Below, piece after piece: positions 9,651 to 17,093 of a stretch of 64,000 nt of DNA. Both the position numbers and the translations under genes were made by a program. The notes under the pieces are model-generated. The model had not been told where the DNA came from and made no database searches. It worked only from the letters and a program-made list of their open reading frames with translations. Origin of the DNA: Cohnella rhizoplanae (GTDB taxonomy: Bacteria; Bacillota; Bacilli; Paenibacillales; Paenibacillaceae); assembly GCF_948329515.1 (NCBI RefSeq), contig NZ_CAOJCN010000014.1:1-64000 (forward strand), given 5' to 3'. How positions within the stretch are numbered: the stretch's first letter is position 1; every line of letters starts with the position of its first letter.

Positions 9651-9697
9651 AAAAAGGGCTCTGCAGGGAAACGAGTGCGCTTCGATGCAGAGCCCTT
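9651..9697 (-). terminator. Terminator after the first substrate-binding lipoprotein gene
   Basis: A 12-bp perfect stem (AAGGGCTCTGCA / TGCAGAGCCCTT) followed on the minus strand by a run of Ts. It separates the importer genes from the SLH beta-helix gene. Confidence 0.85.
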
Positions 9698-9764
9698 GCC
9701 TTTTCCTTGCCTTGTTTGCATAGCTATTACTTTCTATTGCCAATCTCCTTGCTCAATCAATCCA

Positions 9765-11330
9765 TTACTTGCCCTGCGCCGCTCTCCATTCGTCCAGCTG
9801 CTTCTGCACCTCGGCGATGATCTTGTCTGCGCCCGCTTCCTTCAGCTTGGCCTGGAACTCGGCGAGGTTGTCGTCCGGCGCGATCGTGCCCGTGTTCAGA
9901 CCCGGCGCGTACTCGCTGCTCACGGCGTTGACGTTGGCGATCTCCGCGCTGACCGGATCGGTCTTGAACTTGAAGCCCATGATCGGCGACGGCTTGGCTT
10001 CTTCGTTCGACTTTTTCGTGAGCTCGGCCACGTTCGGATCCTTGCCTTCGATCGTATAGCCGTTGAACACGTTGCCGAGGCTCCAGTCCGCCATCGCGTA
10101 GCCGCTGTCCGGGATTAGCTTGATCGAGCCGTCCGCGTTTTTCGTATAGTGCTTGCCTTCTATGCCGAATGCCAGCAGGTTGAACAGGTCCTTGTCGGTG
10201 TTGACGAGGTTCAGGAACATCATCGCGCGCTCCGGATTTTCCGAGTTGGCGCTGATCGCCTGCATCGTCGTGATGATCGTGTTCGTGCCGGTGTATGCGT
10301 CGGTCAGCGGGACGTAGACCATGTCCTTGCCGCCGTTTTTCACCTTGGCCTCGATCTCGCCGCCCGGCTTGAGCACGTTGTCGTAGCCGAAGATCGCCTT
10401 GCCCGCCTTCTGCATGTCCGTCTTGGACTTGAGCGTGGCCGCGTCCTGATTGATATAGCCCTTCTGGTACCAGTCGCGCACCGTATCGTAGTAATCGCGC
10501 AGCTCGGGCGTCTCGTAGATGTTGACGACCTTGGCCGGATCGTTCAGATTGATGTAGGCGATGCCCGAGATGACCTCCAGATTGTACGTCCGCGCCAGGT
10601 TGCCGAAGTTGCCGTCGCGGTTCATCGCGTAGACGTACTCGGCGTTCTCGCCTTTCTTGACCGTCTCCATGAGCTTACCGAGATCGGAGAACTTCTTCAG
10701 CGTCGACGTGTCGAGCTTATATTTGTCGATGTATTCCTTCTGGATCACGAAGCCTTCCTTGTTGATGACCGTCTGATAGTTCGGCACGGCGTAGATCTTG
10801 CCGTCTATCTTGGTCGCGTCCCATACGTAGTCCGGCATGCTCTTGACCACGTCCGGCGCATACTGGTTCAACAGATCGTCGAGCGGCAGGAAGGCGCCCT
10901 TGCTCTGGTTCTGCACGTAGTCGAAGTTCCAGTTGGCCGTCCACATGAGATCGAGCTTCTCGCCGGAGGCGATGACCGTGTTCATCTTCTGGTTGTAATC
11001 GCCGGAGCCGACGACCATCAGCTTCACGGTCGCATTGATCTTCTCCTTGGCGATCTTGTTGACCGCGTCCTGCACGGCCGGCAGATCGGCCGGCACCGAG
11101 GACTCGCTCAGATACCAGACGAGCTCGACCGGCTTCAGATCCGCAGACGCGCTGGCGGAGCCGCTTGCAGGGCTGCTCGCCGTTGCGCCGGCGCTGCCGC
11201 TGGACGGAGCGGACGATGCGGCTGACGGCGAAGCGTTGTTGTTGCCGTTGTTGCCGCCGCAGGCGCTGAGCAGCACGGCGATTCCCGCCGCAGCCGCCGT
11301 CAGTTTAAGACCGTTTCTTTTTCTAAGCAT
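9765..11330 (-). CDS. Sugar ABC transporter substrate-binding lipoprotein, LplA type
   Basis: A 521-residue extracytoplasmic solute-binding lipoprotein of the family-1 (LplA/YtcQ) class. The signal peptide ends in the lipobox LLSAC with the lipidated Cys at residue 24, followed by a disordered Asn/Ser/Ala-rich tether (about 25-75). The globular part starts near LKPVELVWYLSESS. Residues such as DLMWTANWNFDYVQNQ and PDYVWDATKIDGKIYAVPNYQ are typical of this family, which binds oligosaccharides. It lies directly after two permease genes on the same strand, completing the importer except for the ATPase. ATG at 11330 has a strong AGGAGG. The ligand is unknown; neighbouring beta-helix exoenzymes suggest pectin- or uronate-like oligomers. 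Confidence 0.92.
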   Translation of the reverse strand: MLRKRNGLKLTAAAAGIAVLLSACGGNNGNNNASPSAASSAPSSGSAGATASSPASGSASASADLKPVELVWYLSESSVPADLPAVQDAVNKIAKEKINATVKLMVVGSGDYNQKMNTVIASGEKLDLMWTANWNFDYVQNQSKGAFLPLDDLLNQYAPDVVKSMPDYVWDATKIDGKIYAVPNYQTVINKEGFVIQKEYIDKYKLDTSTLKKFSDLGKLMETVKKGENAEYVYAMNRDGNFGNLARTYNLEVISGIAYINLNDPAKVVNIYETPELRDYYDTVRDWYQKGYINQDAATLKSKTDMQKAGKAIFGYDNVLKPGGEIEAKVKNGGKDMVYVPLTDAYTGTNTIITTMQAISANSENPERAMMFLNLVNTDKDLFNLLAFGIEGKHYTKNADGSIKLIPDSGYAMADWSLGNVFNGYTIEGKDPNVAELTKKSNEEAKPSPIMGFKFKTDPVSAEIANVNAVSSEYAPGLNTGTIAPDDNLAEFQAKLKEAGADKIIAEVQKQLDEWRAAQGK

Positions 11331-11356
11331 GAAAAGTGACCTCCTCTTGAATGTAT

Positions 11357-11383
11357 GTATGGAACGCTATGCGTTCATCATAC
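11357..11383. other. Intercistronic hairpin between permease and binding-protein genes
   Basis: GAACGC-TAT-GCGTTC with outer GTAT/ATAC pairing sits just before the lipoprotein RBS. Hairpins here in importer operons often help raise binding-protein mRNA relative to permease mRNA; that role is inferred. Confidence 0.4.
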
Positions 11384-11384
11384 G

Positions 11385-12314
11385 CTAGCTCTTGACCGAA
11401 CCGACAGTCAGTCCCGCGACAAAATATCGCTGGAAAAACGGAAATACGAGCATCATCGGTCCGGCGGCCAGGACGGCCATGGCCATCCTCGCGGATAAAT
11501 TCGGGAACGCGGACAGGTCGATGGCGACATTGACGCGATCTATGTTGTTGATCAGGAATTCCATCGTGTTCATGATCCGGTACAGCAGCAGCTGCAGCGG
11601 CACGAGGTTCGGCGCGTCGATGAACAGCAAGCCGAGCCACCAGTCGTTCCAGTAGACGAAGGCGATGAACAGGCCGACGGTGGCAAGCGCCGGCGTCGAC
11701 AGCGGCAGCACCATCGAGAAAAAAATGCGCCATTCGCTCGAGCCGTCGATCTTGGCCGACTCGAACACCTCATGCGGCAGTTTCTCGAGAAATCCCTTCA
11801 TGATGAGCACGTAGAACGGATTCAGCAGGTAGGGGATGATGAGTGCCCAAATCGTGTCCTTCAGGTGCAGATACTGCGTCACGAGAATGTAGAAAGGCAC
11901 GAGCCCGCCGCTGAACAGCATCGTGAAAAATACGTACAGCGTCGTGATCCGGCGGTACCGATAGTCCCTGCGCGAGATCGAAAAGGCGATCATGGCGGTC
12001 AGCAGCAGGCCGACGATCGTCCCGACGACGGTGACGGTCACCGTGACGCCGTAAGCGCGCAGCATCTGCCCTGGACTTTTCAGAATGACCTCGTATGCGA
12101 GCCAATCGATTTTTTTCGGAAACAGATGATAGCCCGAAGCCAGCAGCGACTGCTCGTCGGTGATCGAGATCGAGACGACGAGGAGCAGCGGGACGAGGAC
12201 GACGATCGACAGCAGGATAAAAAACAGGTTGATGACGACTTGCTCGACCGGCATCCTTCTTCGGCGTGGAGCCGCCGTCCGTACGGCGTTCGCGCGTTCG
12301 ATGTTGGCGTTCAT
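11385..12314 (-). CDS. Sugar ABC transporter permease, LplC/YtcP type
   Basis: A 309-residue inner-membrane permease of the binding-protein-dependent family, second of the pair. Six TM helices are apparent, beginning with VVINLFFILLSIVVLVPLLLVV. The EAA loop, which contacts the ATPase, reads EVFESAKIDGSSEWRIFFSMVLPLSTPALATVGL. The C-terminus FFQRYFVAGLTVGSVKS is the family's signature ending. ATG at 12314 is chosen over an upstream in-frame extension of 65 non-conserved residues because AAGGAG precedes it. It starts 10 nt after the partner permease stops, so the two are co-translated. Confidence 0.92.
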   Translation of the reverse strand: MNANIERANAVRTAAPRRRRMPVEQVVINLFFILLSIVVLVPLLLVVSISITDEQSLLASGYHLFPKKIDWLAYEVILKSPGQMLRAYGVTVTVTVVGTIVGLLLTAMIAFSISRRDYRYRRITTLYVFFTMLFSGGLVPFYILVTQYLHLKDTIWALIIPYLLNPFYVLIMKGFLEKLPHEVFESAKIDGSSEWRIFFSMVLPLSTPALATVGLFIAFVYWNDWWLGLLFIDAPNLVPLQLLLYRIMNTMEFLINNIDRVNVAIDLSAFPNLSARMAMAVLAAGPMMLVFPFFQRYFVAGLTVGSVKS

Positions 12315-12324
12315 AGGCAGCTCC

Positions 12325-13254
12325 TTACCATAAGGCGTTGTCTGAATTGATTTTTTTGGTGATCCAGTTGGCCGACAGCACCAGCACGAATCCGACGACG
12401 GATTGATACAGGCCGACCGCGGTGGACATCCCCACGTCGCCGAGCACCCGCAAGGAGCGGTACACGTACGTATCGATGACGTCGGTCGTGGCGTAGAGGA
12501 AGCCGACATCGTTCGGGACGAAGTAGAACAGCCCGAAATCCGCGCGGAAGATGCCGCCGACCGCTACGATGAACAGAATAATGATCAGCGGCGTGAGCAG
12601 CGGGACCGTGATCCGGGAGACCATCTGCAGCTTGGAGGCGCCGTCGATCTTCGCGGCTTCATAATAGCTCGAGTCGATGCCCAGAATGCCCGCATAATAG
12701 ATCAGCGCGGAGAAGCCGACCGACTTCCACAGATAGACGGCGACGAGGATAAACGGCCATAGCTGCGGGTCCTGGTACCACTTCACGGGGTCGAAGCCCA
12801 TGGATCCGAGCAGCCCGTTCAGGAACCCGCTCTTCTGGTCCAGGAAGCCTAGCGTCACGTAGCTGATGACGACCCAGGACAAGAAGTAAGGCAGGAACAG
12901 TACGGTCTGGTACGCCTTGAGCCAGTGCCTCCCGATCTCGTTCATCAGGATCGCCAAGCCGACGGCGATGACCGTGCCGAGCACGATGAAGACGCCATTA
13001 TACAAAATGGTGTTGCGCGTAATCCGGAAGGCGTAGTCGGATTTGAAAAAGAAGTCGAAATTTTTGAACCCCACCCAGTCGCTTCCCAGCAAGCCCTTCG
13101 CGTAATTGTACTTTTTGAAGGCGATGACGAGCCCGATCAGCGGCAGATAGTTGAAGATAAGCTTGAACAGAAGCGCGGGGAGCGATATCAGGAACAGCTC
13201 CCGATTCCGCCGCATATGCTTCCATTCCCGTCTGATCCAGCCCATCGGTTGCAT
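12325..13254 (-). CDS. Sugar ABC transporter permease, LplB type
   Basis: A 309-residue membrane permease, first of the pair. Conserved features: ELFLISLPALLFKLIFNYLPL at the first TM helix, the SDYAFRITRNTILYN segment, the EAA loop SSYYEAAKIDGASKLQMVSRITVPLLTPL, and the C-terminal region ALGFVLVLSANWITKK-like ending. The ATG at 13254 has AGGAGAG upstream; a longer reading frame would add 115 implausible residues. It is the first gene of the lplB-lplC-lplA unit. No promoter is clear in the 350 nt upstream, where GC content is high. Likely controlled by the membrane AraC regulator encoded next upstream. Confidence 0.92.
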   Translation of the reverse strand: MQPMGWIRREWKHMRRNRELFLISLPALLFKLIFNYLPLIGLVIAFKKYNYAKGLLGSDWVGFKNFDFFFKSDYAFRITRNTILYNGVFIVLGTVIAVGLAILMNEIGRHWLKAYQTVLFLPYFLSWVVISYVTLGFLDQKSGFLNGLLGSMGFDPVKWYQDPQLWPFILVAVYLWKSVGFSALIYYAGILGIDSSYYEAAKIDGASKLQMVSRITVPLLTPLIIILFIVAVGGIFRADFGLFYFVPNDVGFLYATTDVIDTYVYRSLRVLGDVGMSTAVGLYQSVVGFVLVLSANWITKKINSDNALW

Positions 13255-13732
13255 GGCTACTCTCCTCTCCGGCAAGTGTCTTGTGCCTGACTCCACTATC
13301 CGCCGGACCGCCCCCGGCGCGCTACTGCAAAGTTCAACGGCGCACTGCGGATTTGGGACTGAGATATTGTGCTGTCCTGTAAAATCGTGCGTACGAGCGC
13401 CGCAAACCCTTGCTGCGCCTGGATTCTCGGTGAAAACAGCCGCTCGTCCACCCCTTGCGACTGGCTCGCGCCGTTCTTCTCCGCCTCCTCCCGGCGGAGC
13501 GGACGCGACGCGTTCGGCTCGCCGGGCACGCCAGCAATGCCGCGCTTCGCGATCTGCAGGCGGCCATATGTATGGCGGGGAGAGCCGGCAAAAACGCATG
13601 AAAAACCGTCAGGGAGGATCGCCCTGACGGTTCTTTTTAGATTCGGAGATTTCGGAAACCTATTGGCCGTAATAAATCCAAATCTAAAGCACATTTGCAT
13701 TTATTCATCGAGCGTCGCCGAAGACGGAAGCG
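13255..13732. other. Intergenic region between importer operon and AraC regulator
   Basis: No credible gene in 478 nt: reading frames lack a ribosome site and resemble no protein. It holds the terminator at 13601-13637 and presumably the importer promoter, but no convincing -35/-10 pair was found by eye. Confidence 0.5.
13601..13637 (-). terminator. Bidirectional terminator after the membrane AraC regulator
   Basis: Perfect 11-bp stem AACCGTCAGGG / CCCTGACGGTT with a 7-nt loop and T-runs on both strands. On the minus strand it ends the regulator transcript. Confidence 0.9.
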
Positions 13733-16078
13733 CTACCGCGGATGCCGATGCGTCAGCCTGTATTCGTTCGGCGTTACGCCGGTCCGTTTCTTGAACAGCT
13801 TAAAAAAGTAACTCTCGTTGGAGAAACCGGTCCTGCCGATGATCTCGACGATGCTGTCGTCGGTCTGCTCGAGCAGGGCGGCCGCGTGGCCGAGACGCAC
13901 CTCGTTGATATGGTCCGCGACGGATACCGAGGTCTTGCTCCGGTAATAACGGCCGAGGTAGCCCGAGGACATCTTGAGCGCGTCCGCGATCGACTGCAGG
14001 CTCAGGTTCGCATCGGTGTAGTTCTGCTCGACCATCTCCTTGACGGCCCCGATGAGAAATTCGGGCTTGTCCGGCTTGCCCGCTCCTCGCCCGGCGTTCA
14101 GCTCGTCCAGCAGCCGCTCGATCCGCAGCCTGACATCCGCGAGCGTCTCCTGCTCCAGCACCTGCCGGGTAGAGCCTCTCAGGTCCAGCGCAGGCGGCTG
14201 CACCATGTTCTGATTCATTTCCCGGATCGTCTGGTTGATCAGCATCATCAGCTGCATGATCGCCTCGTCGATGGCATCGCTGTGCATCGACGCCACCCGG
14301 TCGATCGCTTCGCCCAGCCGCTGCCGCATCAACGGAGCGTTGCCTGCGCGGATGCTGTCCGCCAGCTTGCGGAACCACTCGTCAGGCGGCTGCTCCGCGG
14401 CGCCCGCGCCCGCCTGGCGCGCATAATCGCGCGGCGTAATCACGGACGCCCGGCCCGCGATCATCCGGTAGCGCGCGTGCCGCTGCGCCAGCAGGTAGTG
14501 CCGGGTCATCCGGCGCGCATCCTGGATCGGCTCGCTGAGCACCGCCGTCAACGACAGATGGTAGTAGTCCGCGACGGTCTCCTGCAGCGTCCCGAGCTGC
14601 CTGACGATCAGCGCTTCCGTCTCCTCGGGCTTCGCGTCCGCGCCTTCCGGGAGCCGGATCAGCAGCACCGACCGGTCGTTTTCCATATCGACGGTCTGCG
14701 TCCGGAATTCCCCGCCGAGCAGCTCGCCCGCGATGTTGCCGATCGCGAACTTGCAGAGCTTGCGTTCCTCCTCGGTCCGCTCCGCGCGGAACGCCGCATA
14801 GTCGTCGATCAGCAGCAGCACGAACATGAACGTGCCGTCGGCCAGCCACTTGCCGCCTGCCGCATAGCGCTCGATCTGCTCGCGTCCGATCGCCTCGCTG
14901 TCCGTCACCCATTGCTTGAGCAGGTAATCGTACAGCACCTGACCGTTCGAGCTGGTCATCAGCTCCAGGCGGGTCATATGGTCGCGGATATTCGCGTAGA
15001 CGTCGGACAGGAAGTTCAGCTCGTCCTTGTCCTTGCCCCCGAGCTCGGCGCTGCGTCCCGGCATCAGCTTCAGCTGGCTCACGAGCTTGCCCATCGGCTT
15101 GTACAGGCGCAGCGAGAAGATCAGCGAGACGACGAAGGAGATCACGACGAGCGCGGCCAGCGCGATCAGCGCGAAGCGGCCGATCTGATTGATCTTGCCG
15201 AACACCCGGTCGTAGGGTTGCACGCTCACGACCTTCCACCGGTTCACCTTCGACGTCGAATACGTGACGATCTGCTTGCCCGCACCGCTGCCCGAGATGA
15301 AGTAGCCCGCCTCGTCCGAGCGTCCGCGCAGCTTTTCCACAAGCTCCCCATGATCCTGCGCCGCGGCGAAGGAAGGCACCGATGCGTCGTAGATGCGGCC
15401 AGCGCCGTCCATCAGGAATACGCTGCCCAGCGAGTTGTCCGCCAGCTCGTTGAGCGTGCGGATATTATCGAACAGCCACTCCGGCTTGATCTCGATCATC
15501 AGGACGCTCTCCGTGCTCTTGTAGCCGCCGACGGCGTTGTACATCATGTAGGCGAATACGTCGTGGTCGCGGCCGTCCTCCCGGTCGACGAACGGCAGGA
15601 AGGTCAGCCTGGGCACCTCCGCCTGACGGCGCAAGTACGCCTGCAGGTCGCTCTCTCCATCATCGCCGCAGACGACCGGCGCGGTCGCCGAGTTCGAGTA
15701 TGTGCAGCGGTTGTGGGCGTTGTAGATGGAGACGGAGCGCACGAACAGGTTGGACGAGACGATCTGGTCCAGCTTGTTCAGCTTGTTGTACAGCTGGAAT
15801 ATATCGCTCTGGCTCGTATTCATCAGCGACACGAGATCGCGGTCGTTAAACGCGGAGATCGTCAGCGCCTTGGCCATCTCGTTGAGGTTGTCGATGTTGT
15901 AGTTGACCTGCTTGAGCACCTTGCGGTTCGCGTCCTGCTGCAGCGACAGCGTCGCGTTGCGGGAGTATACGTACACGATCGTGCAGAAAAACAGCAAAAA
16001 CAACACGACGAGCCAAATGTTCGTCGCGACGATGCGCCAGAAAAAGCGGCGTGAACGGTACTCTCGCAGGATGCTCAA
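13733..16078 (-). CDS. Membrane-bound AraC-family sensor regulator, YesS-like
   Basis: A 781-residue one-piece sensor and DNA-binding protein. TM1 is about residues 13-37 (LVVLFLLFFCTIVYVYSR), TM2 about 298-320 (FALIALAALVVISFVVSLIF), with a roughly 260-residue extracytoplasmic sensor of Cache type between them. A cytoplasmic linker follows, and the last 100 residues carry two helix-turn-helix motifs (LSLQSIADALKMSSGYLGRYYR and DSIVEIIGRTGFSNESYFFKLFKKRTG). Proteins of this design sit beside LplABC importers in Paenibacilli and activate them when sugars are sensed outside. The start is TTG at 16078, with AGGAG 9 nt upstream. It lies 28 nt after the soluble AraC gene, so both are probably one transcript. 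Target promoter (the importer at 13254) is inferred from position. Confidence 0.9.
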   Translation of the reverse strand: MSILREYRSRRFFWRIVATNIWLVVLFLLFFCTIVYVYSRNATLSLQQDANRKVLKQVNYNIDNLNEMAKALTISAFNDRDLVSLMNTSQSDIFQLYNKLNKLDQIVSSNLFVRSVSIYNAHNRCTYSNSATAPVVCGDDGESDLQAYLRRQAEVPRLTFLPFVDREDGRDHDVFAYMMYNAVGGYKSTESVLMIEIKPEWLFDNIRTLNELADNSLGSVFLMDGAGRIYDASVPSFAAAQDHGELVEKLRGRSDEAGYFISGSGAGKQIVTYSTSKVNRWKVVSVQPYDRVFGKINQIGRFALIALAALVVISFVVSLIFSLRLYKPMGKLVSQLKLMPGRSAELGGKDKDELNFLSDVYANIRDHMTRLELMTSSNGQVLYDYLLKQWVTDSEAIGREQIERYAAGGKWLADGTFMFVLLLIDDYAAFRAERTEEERKLCKFAIGNIAGELLGGEFRTQTVDMENDRSVLLIRLPEGADAKPEETEALIVRQLGTLQETVADYYHLSLTAVLSEPIQDARRMTRHYLLAQRHARYRMIAGRASVITPRDYARQAGAGAAEQPPDEWFRKLADSIRAGNAPLMRQRLGEAIDRVASMHSDAIDEAIMQLMMLINQTIREMNQNMVQPPALDLRGSTRQVLEQETLADVRLRIERLLDELNAGRGAGKPDKPEFLIGAVKEMVEQNYTDANLSLQSIADALKMSSGYLGRYYRSKTSVSVADHINEVRLGHAAALLEQTDDSIVEIIGRTGFSNESYFFKLFKKRTGVTPNEYRLTHRHPR

Positions 16079-16106
16079 GGGCGGTATCTCCTCTGTTCGG
16101 CGGATA

Positions 16107-16982
16107 TCACTTGATGAGTCGCAAAAAACCGTGTACCTTGTCTTCCTCGGCCTCGCGGAACGCGGTCGGCTGCATGCCGGTCACCTTCAGGAACACCTTG
16201 CCGAAGTAGCCGACGCTGGGATAGCCGCAGCGCGCCGCGATATCCTTGACCGGCAGTCCGCTCTGCCGCAGCAGTTCGGCCGCCTTCTCCATGCGCCGGT
16301 TGCGCAGATACTCGATCGGCGTCATCCCCGCGTTGCGCGCGAACATCTTGCAGACATGCGTCCGGGTCATCCCGGCGACGTCCGCCAGCCGATCGAGCGT
16401 CAGATCCTCCGCATAGTGGCCGTCCATATAATCGGCGACCCGGCGGTACGGCTCGGGCAGCGCGGCGAGCGAGGGCTGCTTGCGCCCGGCGCAGTAACGC
16501 TGCAGCGACGCCATCCACTCGTAGATGCGCTGCGATACCTCGTAGCGGTCCTTCAGCCGGTCCGTTGAAGCGTCCGCATACAGGGATTCGAGCAGCAGCA
16601 TCGGCTCGGCATCCGGCGCGAGCTCGAGCACCGGGCCGAGGCGGTCCATCCATTCCTTCCAGGCGCCGCCCATGCCCTTGCTCTCGAACCGGATCCAGCG
16701 GTAGCTCCACGTCTCCGCGCGGGAGGCGTCGAACCGGTATTCGTGGTCGCCGGGGATGCCGATCAGGAATGCATGATGTCTCGGGACGGCGTACGTCTGC
16801 CCCCCGATCCTGAGCAGTCCCTCGCCCCGCACCGTGTACTGGAAGACCATGCCGCCGCCTGTCCGCTCCAGCCCGTGCCACCGGTACTCCTCGTCCGCCG
16901 TCTCGCCCTCTCCGACCGAGCTTAGCAGGAATAGCGGCTCCGCCGTCTCTTCTAAATAATGAAAGGTATAAGCGTTCTGCAT
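16107..16982 (-). CDS. Soluble AraC-family transcriptional regulator with N-terminal cupin
   Basis: A 291-residue regulator. Residues about 1-150 form an AraC-type cupin effector domain (GGGMVFQYTVRGEGLLRIGGQTYAV); the last 100 residues hold two HTH motifs (LTLDRLADVAGMTRTHVCKMFARNAG and LPVKDIAARCGYPSVGYFGKVFLKVTG). It is divergent from the GH36-like glycosidase gene across 111 nt, the usual arrangement of an AraC activator and its target. No better start than the ATG at 16982 is seen; its ribosome site (GGATGG) is weak, perhaps keeping expression low. The effector is likely a sugar, identity unknown. Confidence 0.9.
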   Translation of the reverse strand: MQNAYTFHYLEETAEPLFLLSSVGEGETADEEYRWHGLERTGGGMVFQYTVRGEGLLRIGGQTYAVPRHHAFLIGIPGDHEYRFDASRAETWSYRWIRFESKGMGGAWKEWMDRLGPVLELAPDAEPMLLLESLYADASTDRLKDRYEVSQRIYEWMASLQRYCAGRKQPSLAALPEPYRRVADYMDGHYAEDLTLDRLADVAGMTRTHVCKMFARNAGMTPIEYLRNRRMEKAAELLRQSGLPVKDIAARCGYPSVGYFGKVFLKVTGMQPTAFREAEEDKVHGFLRLIK

Positions 16983-17093
16983 AATATATTACCATCCATC
17001 GAGGAATATTTACGATTTATATTAGCATTACGGCCTGATATTCTCCATAGTAAAGATAAATATTTTACCATTCGATCCGGAAGGAGCGTTCAT
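16983..17093. promoter_or_regulatory. Divergent AT-rich control region between AraC regulator and GH36 gene
   Basis: This 111-nt stretch is clearly richer in A and T than the flanks. A possible plus-strand promoter is TTACGG, 17 nt, TAAAGA; the -10 is poor, as expected for an activator-dependent promoter. It ends with GGAAGGAG, the ribosome site of the GH36 gene. Confidence 0.45.

Noticed and set aside
12315..12509. 65-residue N-terminal extension of the first LplC-type permease
   Set aside because: It lies in the partner permease gene and is Cys/Ser/Arg-rich; the ATG at 12314 has a good ribosome site.
13742..16054. 770-codon plus-strand frame opposite the AraC sensor
   Set aside because: The minus strand shows TM helices and AraC HTH motifs; the plus frame is Arg/His/Val-rich shadow.
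16075..16995. 306-codon frame overlapping the soluble AraC gene
   Set aside because: Another frame on the same strand encodes the AraC cupin and HTH motifs; this one is Arg/Gly-rich shadow.
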